Assembly: GCA_015061805.1 (NCBI GenBank)
Contig: SUVV01000008.1
Coordinates: 1 to 64,000, forward strand
Source: Lentisphaerota bacterium
GTDB taxonomy: Bacteria > Verrucomicrobiota > Lentisphaeria > Victivallales > Victivallaceae
DNA length: 64,000 nucleotides
Direction: 5' to 3'
Part shown: piece after piece, positions 9,159 to 17,385 of the stretch
Layout: each line of letters starts with the position of its first letter
Numbering within the stretch: position 1 is the stretch's first letter
The notes under the pieces: generated by a model
What the model was told of the DNA's origin: nothing
Seen by the model: only the letters and a program-made list of their open reading frames with translations
Databases searched by the model: none
Position numbers and translations under genes: made by a program

Positions 9159-9184
9159 AACGATTATTCCCTGAATTTGAAATT

Positions 9185-10003
9185 TTATTTGTAATATACG
9201 GCTCGGGGGAATCCGCATTGTTTTTCGAGAAATACTGCGGCTTCTTTGCTCCAGCTGACGATATCGGCGTGTCCCAGTCCCAGTCCGCGTCCGTGAGGAC
9301 CTTGCGGGAAGACATGCAGTTCGCATTTTTTCTGGAGATTCCACATCGCGCGGGCGAATTCGATCGCGCATTCCACGGGGACAGCTTTGTCCGTGGCGGT
9401 GTGCCAGATGTAGGCTGGCGGAGTATTCTCATCGACCAGTTTCCAGTGGTCGATAAATTTGCCGTCGGAATCGTAATAAGGGGAACCTGCCGGGACTTCG
9501 CGTCCTTTATCCGTGTAGGTCCAGGTCGCAGAAAGCACCGCATAACAAAGGAGCATGGCATCGGCTTTGCCGGAAAAGTTGTCGGTATAATCGTTGGCTT
9601 TGACATTGAACTGTTCTGCCATCATGCCGGTACAGGCGGCAAGATGACCGCCGGCAGAAAATCCGCAAACGGCAATCTTATCGGGGGCAATGCACCATTT
9701 TTCTGCATTGGCGCGGATGATTTTGACCGCGCGCGCCGCATCCAGCTGCGCTGCCGGAGCGGTGGAGGGGAGAACCCGGTACTGCAGAACAAAGGCGTGA
9801 TATCCGAGTTCATTGAAGCGCCGGGCGATGGGGTCGCCTTCATGATAAGCGCGGTGATTGTAGCCGCCGCCCGGGAAAATCAGTACTGCACCGAGCGGAT
9901 TTTTGACCGAATCGACCAGAAAGGTGTCAAGATAAGGCTGGAATTCCCAATCGGATGGAACTCCGGGAAAAGAATCGGCATCAGAATAAAGTTGTATTCT
10001 CAT
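9185..10003 (-). CDS. Alpha/beta hydrolase, acetylesterase type (copy 2)
   Basis: A 272-residue paralogue of the downstream gene, sharing FPGGGYNHRAYHEGDPIARR, CGFSAGGHLAA and HVFPQGPHGRGLGLG. The Asp-containing segment here is HTATDKAVPVE. The two copies differ mainly in the lid region (residues ~150-200), which suggests different acyl or sugar substrates. First gene of the operon running through copy 1, the MetH activation protein and metH; the promoter is at 10046-10074. Link between esterases and methionine synthesis is probably only transcriptional. Confidence 0.85.
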   Translation of the reverse strand: MRIQLYSDADSFPGVPSDWEFQPYLDTFLVDSVKNPLGAVLIFPGGGYNHRAYHEGDPIARRFNELGYHAFVLQYRVLPSTAPAAQLDAARAVKIIRANAEKWCIAPDKIAVCGFSAGGHLAACTGMMAEQFNVKANDYTDNFSGKADAMLLCYAVLSATWTYTDKGREVPAGSPYYDSDGKFIDHWKLVDENTPPAYIWHTATDKAVPVECAIEFARAMWNLQKKCELHVFPQGPHGRGLGLGHADIVSWSKEAAVFLEKQCGFPRAVYYK

Positions 10004-10045
10004 AAAAATTTTCCTGTAAAATGAAATAAAAAACTGTTTTCAGAT

Positions 10046-10074
10046 AATATACCCTTATCCGTACTTTTTTTCAA
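10046..10074 (-). promoter_or_regulatory. Promoter of the esterase-metH operon
   Basis: Minus-strand TTGAAA (10069-10074), 17-bp spacer, TATATT (10046-10051). Confidence 0.65.
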
Positions 10075-10111
10075 CTCTTTACTGCATATTGCAAAGAGAA
10101 AAATACCGGCA

Positions 10112-11269
10112 TTACCGGCTTGTTTCAAACATCGATCTTCCGGCGTATTCCATGAGCAGTGCCGAGCATATCGGCGCGTTGGTCCAGCCGGTGTAAATGC
10201 TGTTGGCTCCGCCTTCGTGATGATCGCCGCCGCCCCAACTTTGCGTGCTTACGTCGTACATGCCGCGCCAGCAGCCGTTGAAGCGGGAGGATGGGGTGTC
10301 GTCCTGAATTTTACAGACGAAATTTATGAGTTGTTCAGCCGTTTTGCGGTATTCCGGGAGCAGCAGCGCAAGTTCACGCATTCCGATCAGACTCCAGTTG
10401 AGGGTATAGATCATATCGGCTAAAGCGGAACCTTGAGGTGCTTCGTGGTGTTCAGCCGGCATGATGCCGGTTTCCGGGTCGATCTTTGCGATAATGGCAT
10501 CGGCATGTTTCCGGGCTTGGGCAAGGAAGAATTCCCGATCGAATTTCCGGGCGCAATTGATCGCTCCCAGCATGGCGTAGGCGTGTTCGCTGGTGTTGGG
10601 GCAATTCAGATTTGAATAGAATTTTTTGGCAATCTGCTGATATTTTCCGGCTGTTTCCTCCGTCGCCGCTCCGGCAAGCGCCATTGCAGCAAGGGCGGTG
10701 AAGTGAGGCATCTCCCGGTTGCCGTTCCAATGCGGGGAGGGTTCTGCTGAAGCAAGCGCCTGATAAAGTTCTCCGGCGAGGCGGTCTGCCCAGTAGTGCA
10801 TCTGATACTTACGGTCAAGTTCCGGAAAGTCATCGGCGATTTTGTGTTGAAGCAGCAGGCACCACGATTCATCATCGTACCATATTGCCGGTTTCCGGGT
10901 GATGTGCGACCAGTTCCAACAGCCGGGGATAAGTCCCTCTTCGGAACTGCGTGCCAGAAGACCGCTCCGGCAATAGAGAAAGTCGATGATATTTTTTCCG
11001 ATCATCTCATAGCCGCAGCCGGGGAAAAGCTGTCCGGCAGTAAGAAATATCCATGCGGTCTGAAAATTGCAGTCCGCCCGGCGCGGTTCGATGATACAGC
11101 CGCCGTCGAATTCGGTAAATGCCGGAAATACAGTCAATATCCTTTCCATTGCCGCATTGTTGGCCCTGACGGCGATGCGTTCAGCAACACCCCAGCTGCC
11201 ATCAGCAGGGAACATCACTCCGGATGATTTGAACCATTCAAGATTTCTTTGAATAACCTGTTTCAGCAT
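10112..11269 (-). CDS. Predicted alpha/alpha-barrel carbohydrate-acting protein
   Basis: A 385-residue protein without signal peptide. Helical, tryptophan-rich repeats (WYDDESWCLLLQHK, HWNGNREMPHFTALAAMALAG, MIYTLNWSLIGMRELALLLP) and a C-terminal SWGGGDHHEGGANSIYTGW suggest an (alpha/alpha)6 toroid as found in six-hairpin glycosidases and lyases. I cannot name the family. It is transcribed from 11297-11325, divergently from the AraB-type kinase, whose promoter starts only about 20 bp away, which supports a shared sugar pathway. Confidence 0.7.
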   Translation of the reverse strand: MLKQVIQRNLEWFKSSGVMFPADGSWGVAERIAVRANNAAMERILTVFPAFTEFDGGCIIEPRRADCNFQTAWIFLTAGQLFPGCGYEMIGKNIIDFLYCRSGLLARSSEEGLIPGCWNWSHITRKPAIWYDDESWCLLLQHKIADDFPELDRKYQMHYWADRLAGELYQALASAEPSPHWNGNREMPHFTALAAMALAGAATEETAGKYQQIAKKFYSNLNCPNTSEHAYAMLGAINCARKFDREFFLAQARKHADAIIAKIDPETGIMPAEHHEAPQGSALADMIYTLNWSLIGMRELALLLPEYRKTAEQLINFVCKIQDDTPSSRFNGCWRGMYDVSTQSWGGGDHHEGGANSIYTGWTNAPICSALLMEYAGRSMFETSR

Positions 11270-11296
11270 TGTGTACCGCCTTTCCTCGTTTTATAG

Positions 11297-11325
11297 AATA
11301 TAGCATCGCTTTTTTGAGATTTCAA
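11297..11325 (-). promoter_or_regulatory. Promoter for the 10112-11269 gene
   Basis: Minus-strand TTGAAA (11320-11325), 17-bp spacer, TATATT (11297-11302). Confidence 0.65.
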
Positions 11326-11346
11326 TGCCACCGCGGTTCCGGTTAT

Positions 11347-11375
11347 TTGCAAAAATATCCACTTGCCGTTATATT
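11347..11375 (+). promoter_or_regulatory. Promoter of the AraB-type kinase operon
   Basis: TTGCAA (11347-11352), 17-bp spacer, TATATT (11370-11375), 38 bp before the start codon. It diverges from the promoter at 11297-11325, so one regulator could act on both. Confidence 0.65.
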
Positions 11376-11413
11376 ATCCTCCGTTATTGTAATTTAAGAG
11401 GATCTTTTGTCAT

Positions 11414-12994
11414 ATGAAAAAAACATTTATCGGTTTGGATTACGGTTCGGACAGTGTCCGGGCGCTGTTGGTCGATCAGGATGGCAGGGAACTTGCCACT
11501 GCAGTACACTGTTACCGCCGCTGGAGCGAGGGGCTGTACTGCCGCCCGGTCGGACATCAATTCCGTCAGCATCCGCTTGACTACCTCGAAGGTCTGGAGC
11601 AAACCATCCGCGAAGTGCTTGCCGGACAGGATGCTTCCTGTGTCACCGGTATCGCGGTCGATGCTACATGTACTACCATGTGTGCCGTCGATGGTGATGG
11701 AGTTCCGCTGGCGCTCAAACCGGAATTTTCCGAAGAGCCGGATGCCATGTTTGTTTTGTGGAAAGATCATACTGCCTCCGCCGAGGAAAAACGCATCAAT
11801 GAAGTTGCTTCCAATTGGAGCGGCGGAGATTACCGCAAATATTCCGGAGGCGGTTACTCCTGCGAATGGTTCTGGAGCAAGGTTCTGTATATTCTGCGCC
11901 GCAATCCGGCGGTTCGTACCGCCCACCGCAGCTGGGTGGAACTTTGCGACTGGATCCCCGGAATCCTCTCCGGTAATTGCAATCCGGCAACGATCTGCCG
12001 CAGCCGCTGTGCCGCCGGACATAAAGCGCTCTGGCACGCGGAATGGGGCGGCTTGCCTCCGGAAGAGTTTCTCGTCGCCATCGACCCGCTGCTTGCCGGG
12101 GAAAGGAGCCGGCTTTATGAAGATACCTGTGTCGTCGGTACTCCCGCCGGAACGATCACTCCGGAATGGGCATCCCGGCTCGGTCTTCCGGAAAATGTGG
12201 TCATTGCCGCCGGTTCTGTCGATTGCCATGTCGGCGCTGTCGGAGCGCAGGTTGCTCCCGGCGAGATGATCAAGGTGATTGGGACATCAACTTGTGATGT
12301 TCTGGTTTCTCCTGATCCGGGGCGCTGTATCCCCGGAATTTGCGGGCAGGTCGATGGTTCCGTCCTGCCGGGATTGACCGGTCTGGAAGCCGGACAATCC
12401 GCATTCGGTGACATTTATAACTGGTTCAAACGTTTCCTCTCCTACGCCGGGGATGTTTCCTTTGCCAAATTGGAAGAGGATGCCGCCGCGATTCCGGTCG
12501 GTTCCTGCGGCGTGGTTGCATTGGATTGGTTCAATGGCAGGCGCACGCCTTATGCCAATTCGCAGTTGAGCGGGGTCATCGCCGGGATGAATCTGGGGAC
12601 CTCCGTTCCGATGGTCTACCGCGCCTTGATCGAAAGCACCGTTATGGGCAGTAAAGCAATTCTCGAACACCTGAAAAAAGAGGGCATTGTCATCAACGGG
12701 ATCACCGCTGTCGGCGGCATCAGTTTCAAGTCGGAATTCATAATGCAGATGTGTGCCGATGCTTTCAATATGCCGATCAAGATCGCCCGGACCGAACAAT
12801 CCTGCGCGCTCGGTGCCGCGATGATCGCCGCGACTGCCGCCGGAGTTTTCACTTCGGTCGAAGCCGCGCAGCATGCCATGGGCAGCGGATACTGCAAAGT
12901 CTACACTCCCGATGCCGGCAAGAATAAACAATATGAAGCACTGTTTTTGCAGTATCAAACTCTAGGGAATGCGGTTGAAGGAATCCAAAAATGA
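11414..12994 (+). CDS. araB: Ribulokinase-type FGGY sugar kinase
   Basis: A 526-residue FGGY-family kinase. The N-terminus FIGLDYGSDSVRALLVD carries the phosphate-binding motif and is typical of L-ribulokinase; GLEAGQSAFGDIYNWF and GGISFKSEFIMQMCADAFN with EQSCALGAAMIAATAAG in the C-terminal lobe match AraB. E. coli AraB has 566 residues. The enzyme would phosphorylate L-ribulose to L-ribulose 5-phosphate, although related pentulose substrates cannot be excluded because araA and araD are not nearby. It overlaps the downstream lipoprotein gene by 4 nt (ATGA). Confidence 0.88.
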   Translation: MKKTFIGLDYGSDSVRALLVDQDGRELATAVHCYRRWSEGLYCRPVGHQFRQHPLDYLEGLEQTIREVLAGQDASCVTGIAVDATCTTMCAVDGDGVPLALKPEFSEEPDAMFVLWKDHTASAEEKRINEVASNWSGGDYRKYSGGGYSCEWFWSKVLYILRRNPAVRTAHRSWVELCDWIPGILSGNCNPATICRSRCAAGHKALWHAEWGGLPPEEFLVAIDPLLAGERSRLYEDTCVVGTPAGTITPEWASRLGLPENVVIAAGSVDCHVGAVGAQVAPGEMIKVIGTSTCDVLVSPDPGRCIPGICGQVDGSVLPGLTGLEAGQSAFGDIYNWFKRFLSYAGDVSFAKLEEDAAAIPVGSCGVVALDWFNGRRTPYANSQLSGVIAGMNLGTSVPMVYRALIESTVMGSKAILEHLKKEGIVINGITAVGGISFKSEFIMQMCADAFNMPIKIARTEQSCALGAAMIAATAAGVFTSVEAAQHAMGSGYCKVYTPDAGKNKQYEALFLQYQTLGNAVEGIQK

Positions 12995-14064
12995 AACGAA
13001 TGTTGTTTTTATTTGCCGCCCTGCTGCTTTTTTCCGGATGTGCGAATTTCGGAAGCACGATTGGAAAGAACAAAATTTCCAGAGTTTTCTGCTGGGGCAT
13101 CCCCAAAACTGAAGCCGAAGCTGCCGGATATGCCGCTTCCGGTGTTACCGATATCCGGGCTGCCAACGCCAAACAATGCGCATGGATCGTTAAACACGGA
13201 ATGACCCCTTACTGCGGAACTTTCACTCCGGATGGTCCCCATCTCCAGGTGATGACTCCGGAGGAAGAAGTTTATCACAAATATATCAACGGTGGCGATC
13301 TTTCTGAAAAAATTCCGGTCGCTGAACGCAGAAAAATCATTGACCGGCGCCGCCGGGCAAAGAATCACCGCTACGGCGGAGATATGGTCAATGCCATCGA
13401 TACCATCAATACTGCAAAATTAAAGTGTTTCGCCAGCGACAAAGATCTGGTGCTTGCCCGGCGCAAGATCGACCGCATTATCGCCAGATCCCCAGCCGGA
13501 GTCAAAGGCATCTACATTGACTACATCGGTTACACCAATCACCGGGGATGTTACTGCCGCAGCTGCCTGAAGCGTTATCGGAAATACCTCAATGCACGTC
13601 GACTTGCCGATACTCCGGAGAATCGTGATGATTTTTACCGTCAGACCCTTGTCAACTACTGCAATGCAGTTGTCGATTACATCAAAAGCAAGCGGCCGGA
13701 ATTCAAAATCGTGGCGCACATCTACCCGGAATTCAATCCCGATCCGCTCTACGGCAACCGGACAAAGATCGATTACTGCGGTCAGACGGTCAGTTGGTAT
13801 TTCAAATGGAAGCCGGAAAAAATCACCGGTTACACCCGCGTTGTCACGGAGCAAGCCAATGATTTCTTTCCCGGAGTTCAGGGAATTCCCTTTATCGGTT
13901 TGAATATCAATTCCAAAAGCAGTCTGGGCTATAAAACTCCAGGCGATGTTGAAAATGAATTGAAAACCATTATCGCTGCCGGTGCTGATACCCTCATGGT
14001 CTGTACCGGAAGCGCGATGCTTGCTCCCGGATATTTCGAAGTATTCCAAAAATACTGCAAGTGA
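12991..14064 (+). CDS. Glycosidase-like TIM-barrel lipoprotein
   Basis: A 357-residue lipoprotein: signal sequence with lipobox LFSGC (Cys ~17). The body looks like a beta/alpha barrel: ISRVFCWGIPKTEAEAAGYA, then GVKGIYIDYIGYTNHRGCYC (an acidic residue after a beta-strand, as at a glycosidase active site, followed by a CxC-S-C cluster), then IVAHIYPEFNPDP. I do not recognise a named GH family; it resembles uncharacterised barrel proteins with a cysteine-rich insertion. It is translationally coupled to the AraB-type kinase, which suggests a role in releasing or sensing that kinase's sugar at the outer membrane. Confidence 0.75.
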   Translation: MKRMLFLFAALLLFSGCANFGSTIGKNKISRVFCWGIPKTEAEAAGYAASGVTDIRAANAKQCAWIVKHGMTPYCGTFTPDGPHLQVMTPEEEVYHKYINGGDLSEKIPVAERRKIIDRRRRAKNHRYGGDMVNAIDTINTAKLKCFASDKDLVLARRKIDRIIARSPAGVKGIYIDYIGYTNHRGCYCRSCLKRYRKYLNARRLADTPENRDDFYRQTLVNYCNAVVDYIKSKRPEFKIVAHIYPEFNPDPLYGNRTKIDYCGQTVSWYFKWKPEKITGYTRVVTEQANDFFPGVQGIPFIGLNINSKSSLGYKTPGDVENELKTIIAAGADTLMVCTGSAMLAPGYFEVFQKYCK

Positions 14065-14101
14065 CAGGGCGGCGGCTCGCGGTCAATCTCCTTACAAGTC
14101 A

Positions 14102-14190
14102 CCGGGCTTGCGCCCGGCGGGGGAGAGGCATGTGTCGGTTTGCAGCGCAAACCAACGTGAAGCGCCCGCTTATGAGAGTAATGACATAAT
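14102..14190. repeat. Reduced hairpin-array repeat between convergent genes
   Basis: A short hairpin CCGGGCTTGCGCCCGG (14102-14117) is followed at 14131-14190 by a shortened form of the five-hairpin cassette described at 16190: hairpin 1 (GGTTTGCAGCGCAAACC), the spacer AACGTGAAGCG, a degenerate hairpin 5 and a terminal TAATGACATAATA. Hairpins 2-4 are missing. It lies between the ends of two convergent genes, as most full copies do. Confidence 0.7.
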
Positions 14191-14202
14191 AACTTTTTAT
14201 GA

Positions 14203-15699
14203 TCACAGCGCACTTTGCAGAGATCTGGCGTTGTTAAGTATTTGTTGCCGCTCTTTTTGGATGCGGAGATATTCATCCTGTTTTTGTTTCTCTTCGCGGT
14301 ATTTGCTGTAACGTGCCGCTTCCTCCCTGTCGGAATAAGTAACGTCCAAGCGGCATACATCGAGAGTACCGCCCCGTTTATATGCGCAGAATTCCAATTC
14401 AATTTTTTTATATTCTCCGAACCAATAGCTTATTTTCCTGTCTTCCTCTATTCTATCGGTGTAGTATTTGGAATACTTTTCCTGAATTGCAAGTTGTAAA
14501 GATATGAATTTTTTGTTAGTGTTTGTGTTTTGAACAAAAAGCGACCAGAAACCCTCTTCTTCTGTTTTTGCAGTTATTTCGTAAATTTCTCCTTTTTCAT
14601 TTACATATACTTCGTATTCAGAGAAGATTGAAGATGGATTTGGAGGATCTATTTTGAAACAACCGTCTTTTCTGCCATCTTGCAGGATGTCTCCGAAAGA
14701 GATTCCAAAGGCTCCTGTCAAGTGTTTTGCAACTTCTTTTGCCTGAGCATCGTCAACTTTATTTTTCGGTGTATAAGCCGTTGTACTGCTTGATGCCGTT
14801 GTACTGCTTGATGCCGTTGTACTGCTTGATGCCGTTGTACTGCTTGATGCCGTTGTACTGCTTGATGTTGTTGTAGTGTCATGTTCGTCAATATACACAT
14901 ATACGTTGTAAGACATACATAAAATAATTATAAATGCTGCAATGCCGATCGCAATGTTACGCACTATTTTCCCGATTTTGATATTTAACTGTGATTTCGG
15001 GATGGTGAAAGATTTTTGGCAGATGGGACACTCCAGTTCAATTCCGATAAATTCGTCAGGAATGTCCAGTTCGGCATTGCAATTGGGGCATTTTTTTACT
15101 AATTCTTGATTTTTTGCAGATTTTGTTAAACGGGGTTTGATTTTTTCGGTAATGTCGTTTGCAAAGGAATTGAGTTTATTTCTGAATTTTGGTATCAGTT
15201 GACCGTACGTTTTAACTTTATCATTGATTACGGATAATGGCAGTTTATCGATAGAGATTGCTATCGTTTTTTTGCCGGTTCGCACCGGTTGGACTTTTTT
15301 CTTGCAATATTTGCATATCGTTGCTTTTATTTTGATTTTCTCATTGCAAAAGGGACAAATCCGTTCTTCTGCTTCAGAAGCGATTGATTTTTCGCAGCAG
15401 TGGACACATTCATATTCTTTACCTTTCATTGATTCCGGAAGTTCTGTTGCGTTATTACATTCCGGGCAGATAAAGATAAACAGAGCTTCTTCGATATGCG
15501 GATGTTCTGCTGCTTTTTTCAAGTTGGTTTCTGGAGGAATTATTTGCGTTTCGGATTTGTTTGGACCGTTTTTCTGAATTTTTTGGTCAATAACAAATGT
15601 TTTCCTGCACATGGGACACTCGACATCCATGTTGATCCAGTCGTCTTGAGCTTGTAATTTTGCGCCGCAATGTGGACATTTTGTGATGAATTCCGCCAT
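14203..15699 (-). CDS. Multi-zinc-ribbon, single-pass membrane protein
   Basis: A 498-residue protein. Zinc ribbons with paired CxxC knuckles: CPHCGAKL...CPMCRKTF (~8-32), CPECNNATEL...CVHCC (~75-100), CPFCNEKIKIKATICKYCKK (~115-135) and CPNCNAEL...CPICQKSF (~205-235). A membrane segment (~250-275) is followed by a low-complexity Ser/Thr linker built from five identical 18-bp units, then a C-terminal domain of ~170 residues. The start MAEFITK has AAAGGAG upstream; a longer frame is rejected. Cysteine ribbons on one side and a soluble domain on the other suggest a metal-dependent or nucleic-acid/protein-binding membrane sensor, but function is unknown. The gene is AT-richer than its neighbours. 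Confidence 0.75.
   Translation of the reverse strand: MAEFITKCPHCGAKLQAQDDWINMDVECPMCRKTFVIDQKIQKNGPNKSETQIIPPETNLKKAAEHPHIEEALFIFICPECNNATELPESMKGKEYECVHCCEKSIASEAEERICPFCNEKIKIKATICKYCKKKVQPVRTGKKTIAISIDKLPLSVINDKVKTYGQLIPKFRNKLNSFANDITEKIKPRLTKSAKNQELVKKCPNCNAELDIPDEFIGIELECPICQKSFTIPKSQLNIKIGKIVRNIAIGIAAFIIILCMSYNVYVYIDEHDTTTTSSSTTASSSTTASSSTTASSSTTASSSTTAYTPKNKVDDAQAKEVAKHLTGAFGISFGDILQDGRKDGCFKIDPPNPSSIFSEYEVYVNEKGEIYEITAKTEEEGFWSLFVQNTNTNKKFISLQLAIQEKYSKYYTDRIEEDRKISYWFGEYKKIELEFCAYKRGGTLDVCRLDVTYSDREEAARYSKYREEKQKQDEYLRIQKERQQILNNARSLQSAL
14777..14866 (-). repeat. Five identical 18-bp tandem repeats inside a gene
   Basis: The 18-bp unit GCCGTTGTACTGCTTGAT (plus strand) occurs five times with no change, encoding repeated Ser/Thr/Ala hexapeptides in the linker of the zinc-ribbon membrane protein. 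Identity of all copies implies recent expansion by slippage; length probably varies between strains without frameshift. Confidence 0.95.
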
Positions 15700-15738
15700 G
15701 GTATAACTCTCCTTTGATTTAATTTTGAACAAAAAAGA

Positions 15739-15827
15739 GGCACATTCCGAAGAAGTGCCCAGCTCAACGCCTACCACAGCGTTACAAAAACACACAAATA
15801 CGGAATGTGCCAAACCAAGCGGTTTGG
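15739..15827 (-). promoter_or_regulatory. Structured leader with terminator-like stem
   Basis: On the minus strand, ahead of the zinc-ribbon gene, GGCACATTCCG (ending at 15801) pairs with CGGAATGTGCC (15739-15749) over a ~50-nt insert that itself contains AACGC...GCGTT. The closing arm is followed by TCTTTTTTG. A second hairpin, CCAAACC-GCTT-GGTTTGG (15810-15827), precedes it and competes for two bases. The layout fits a transcription attenuator or a small terminated RNA. No riboswitch class was recognised. Confidence 0.5.
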
Positions 15828-16150
15828 ACACACCGATCTAAAAAGTGTTTTTGTATTACGTCTTATTTTTGAAGTGGTAGTTCAGAGCCGGACGTTTACA
15901 ATCAGTTTGCCAAATTTTTATTCAGTATTTTTTCTATATTTACCTCAAAAGTTTTTATTGGAGTGAACCTATTCACCCCAAACGCTATAATTTATATTGC
16001 CTTAAAGAAAATTACAAGTTTTTTGATCGAAAAAAATGATTTTATCATCAAAAATTTTACTATGTTCCGGCAGATGAGAGATAAGAGTGTTTTTTTATAA
16101 AATTTGTCATCGTTCTGTAAGTTGTGATACGATAACAACGTGAGCAAAAC
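15828..16150. other. AT-rich intergenic stretch, no gene seen
   Basis: About 320 bp of AT-rich sequence between the structured leader and the first hairpin-array module. It has a small inverted repeat GTGAACCTATTCAC near 15963-15976. Short ORFs across its right end overlap the repeat arrays and have no ribosome binding site; no gene is supported. Confidence 0.6.
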
Positions 16151-16189
16151 ATACCCCGCTTTTTTTGAAAAGGGATGGGGGAAAGAGTT

Positions 16190-16311
16190 GGTTTGCGATG
16201 CAAACCAACGTGAAGCGCAGGATAGAACCTGCATGGATCATTGCTTTGCAATGTGAAGCGTTTGCCTGTGGCAAACATGAAGCACTCGTTTTCACGAGTA
16301 AGGATATGATA
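16190..16311 (+). repeat. Five-hairpin cassette, locus 1 copy a
   Basis: Five hairpins in fixed order, separated by (G/A)TGAAG-type spacers (here partly ATGGAT): H1 GGTTTGC-GAT-GCAAACC, H2 GCAGG-ATAGAA-CCTGC, H3 CATTGC-TTT-GCAATG, H4 GTTTGCC-TGT-GGCAAAC, H5 CTCGT-TTTC-ACGAG, then the constant tail GTAAGGATATGATA. The preceding 30 bp (from 16152) are the ACCCCGC...TTTTTTGAAAAGGG element that recurs before copy b. Confidence 0.9.
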
Positions 16312-16324
16312 TTTTATATTTCCC

Positions 16325-16349
16325 GTTTTGCGAACAACGTGAGCAAAAC
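16325..16349 (+). repeat. Conserved-loop hairpin, GTTTTGC stem
   Basis: GTTTTGC and GCAAAAC pair around the loop GAACAACGTGA. The same loop recurs at other loci on a different stem (GCCGC/GCGGC). Confidence 0.75.
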
Positions 16350-16388
16350 ATACCCCGCTTTTTTTGAAAAGGGATGGGGGAAAGAGTT

Positions 16389-16510
16389 GGTTTGCGAATG
16401 CAAACCAACGTGAAGCGCAGGATAGAACCTGCATGGATCATTGCTTTGCAATGTGAAGCGTTTGCCTGTGGCAAACATGAAGCGCTCACTTCGTGAGTAA
16501 GGATATGATA
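16389..16510 (+). repeat. Five-hairpin cassette, locus 1 copy b
   Basis: Same order as copy a, with H1 loop GAAT and H5 changed to CTCAC-TTC-GTGAG, which keeps full pairing while two stem positions differ from copy a. Distance between copy starts is 199 bp because the C/G-rich element and conserved-loop hairpin lie between them. Confidence 0.9.
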
Positions 16511-16521
16511 AGTTTATATAA

Positions 16522-16540
16522 GCCGCGACAACGGAGCGGC
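16522..16540 (+). repeat. Conserved-loop hairpin, GCCGC stem
   Basis: GCCGC and GCGGC pair around GACAACGGA, replacing the GTTTTGC stem seen at 16325 while keeping the loop core CAACG. Confidence 0.75.
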
Positions 16541-16574
16541 GACATACCCCGCTTTTTTTGAAAAGGGATGGGGG

Positions 16575-16632
16575 TGTGGGGGAAGGGAAAAACTTTTTTT
16601 CTCGTGAAAAAAAGTTTTTCCCTTCCCCCACA
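16575..16632. terminator. 27-bp perfect palindrome downstream of the histidine phosphatase gene
   Basis: Arms 16575-16601 and 16606-16632 pair without mismatch around the loop TCGT. It begins 11 bp after the stop of the minus-strand gene at 16643. It is probably a strong, possibly bidirectional transcription terminator, although its stem is far longer than a usual intrinsic terminator and it is part of the repeated module. Confidence 0.7.
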
Positions 16633-16642
16633 ATGCCTTCTC

Positions 16643-17314
16643 TCACACAAAGAGCGAGTAGGGCTGGCGTTTTTGGGCATCCGGGACGGTGTAGGCAAGG
16701 TTCCAGGAATCATCGTTATCCTGAAACAGCGCTGCGCCCTGTAAGTAGCCGCACCAGTCATCCGGGGTGAAGAGTCTGACTTTGCTGAAAAAGAGCAGAG
16801 TAACGATCACGATGTCGTGGGTGCAAAGAATCGTATTTTTTGTGTTGAATCTGGTTTGAGTGAGAAAATTCAGCAGATCGGCGACAAAGAGTTTGGCATC
16901 TTTCATCCCTTCGGCTTTGCCGGTTGCAAAATATTGACGGAAGAGCATCGGGATAGTGCCATTGTCGATTGCTTCTTCAAGCGCCTGCGGTGATTCGAAC
17001 ATCGAATGATCGTAAATTTCCGGGCAGAGGCGGATATCCTGCGGTGTCTGGAAGTTTCCGCCATCGATCAACGCTTGTGCGGTTTCTATGGTTCTGCGGC
17101 GCGGTGAAGCACCGAAACCGGCATCTTTCAGTCCGGTCAATAATTTTCCGCAATCGACAGCATATTGTCTGCCTTCGGCGGTCAGACCGGGGTCGTAGTT
17201 TCCGTTGACCAGTGATTCCCGGATGGAGTGGCGCAGCAAAAGCACGCTCCGACGGGATTTTTCCGCGAGTGCCGGAATTTCGGCGAATGAGATGATTTCC
17301 GGATGTATATTCAT
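16643..17314 (-). CDS. Histidine phosphatase superfamily protein
   Basis: A 223-residue cytosolic protein of the phosphoglycerate-mutase-like fold. The catalytic motif reads LLLRHSIRE near residue 27 (RHS in place of the usual RHG), followed by LTAEGRQYA, SPRRRTIETAQ and the second catalytic histidine in ILCTHD near 166. The family removes phosphate from small molecules or proteins; the substrate is not predictable. The gene sits alone, with the 27-bp palindrome of repeat locus 1 directly at its 3' end. Confidence 0.82.
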   Translation of the reverse strand: MNIHPEIISFAEIPALAEKSRRSVLLLRHSIRESLVNGNYDPGLTAEGRQYAVDCGKLLTGLKDAGFGASPRRRTIETAQALIDGGNFQTPQDIRLCPEIYDHSMFESPQALEEAIDNGTIPMLFRQYFATGKAEGMKDAKLFVADLLNFLTQTRFNTKNTILCTHDIVIVTLLFFSKVRLFTPDDWCGYLQGAALFQDNDDSWNLAYTVPDAQKRQPYSLFV

Positions 17315-17385
17315 GCGAGTATTGAAAAAGTTACCCTGACACGCTCTTAAAATGAACGGTCAGGGATGATGTTCAAGTTGGATGT

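Noticed and set aside
15700-15831. N-terminal extension of the zinc-ribbon protein (MSKPLGLAHSVF...)
   Set aside because: The downstream ATG has a strong AAAGGAG site, and the extension coincides with the terminator-like leader structure.
15992-16646. Several overlapping ORFs encoding similar peptides (for example with FTLQSNDPCRFYPALHVGL) over the hairpin arrays, repeated at 36.9, 45.7 and 50.3 kb
   Set aside because: They follow the repeats in several frames, lack ribosome binding sites, and stem changes are compensated at the base-pair level rather than preserving amino acids.
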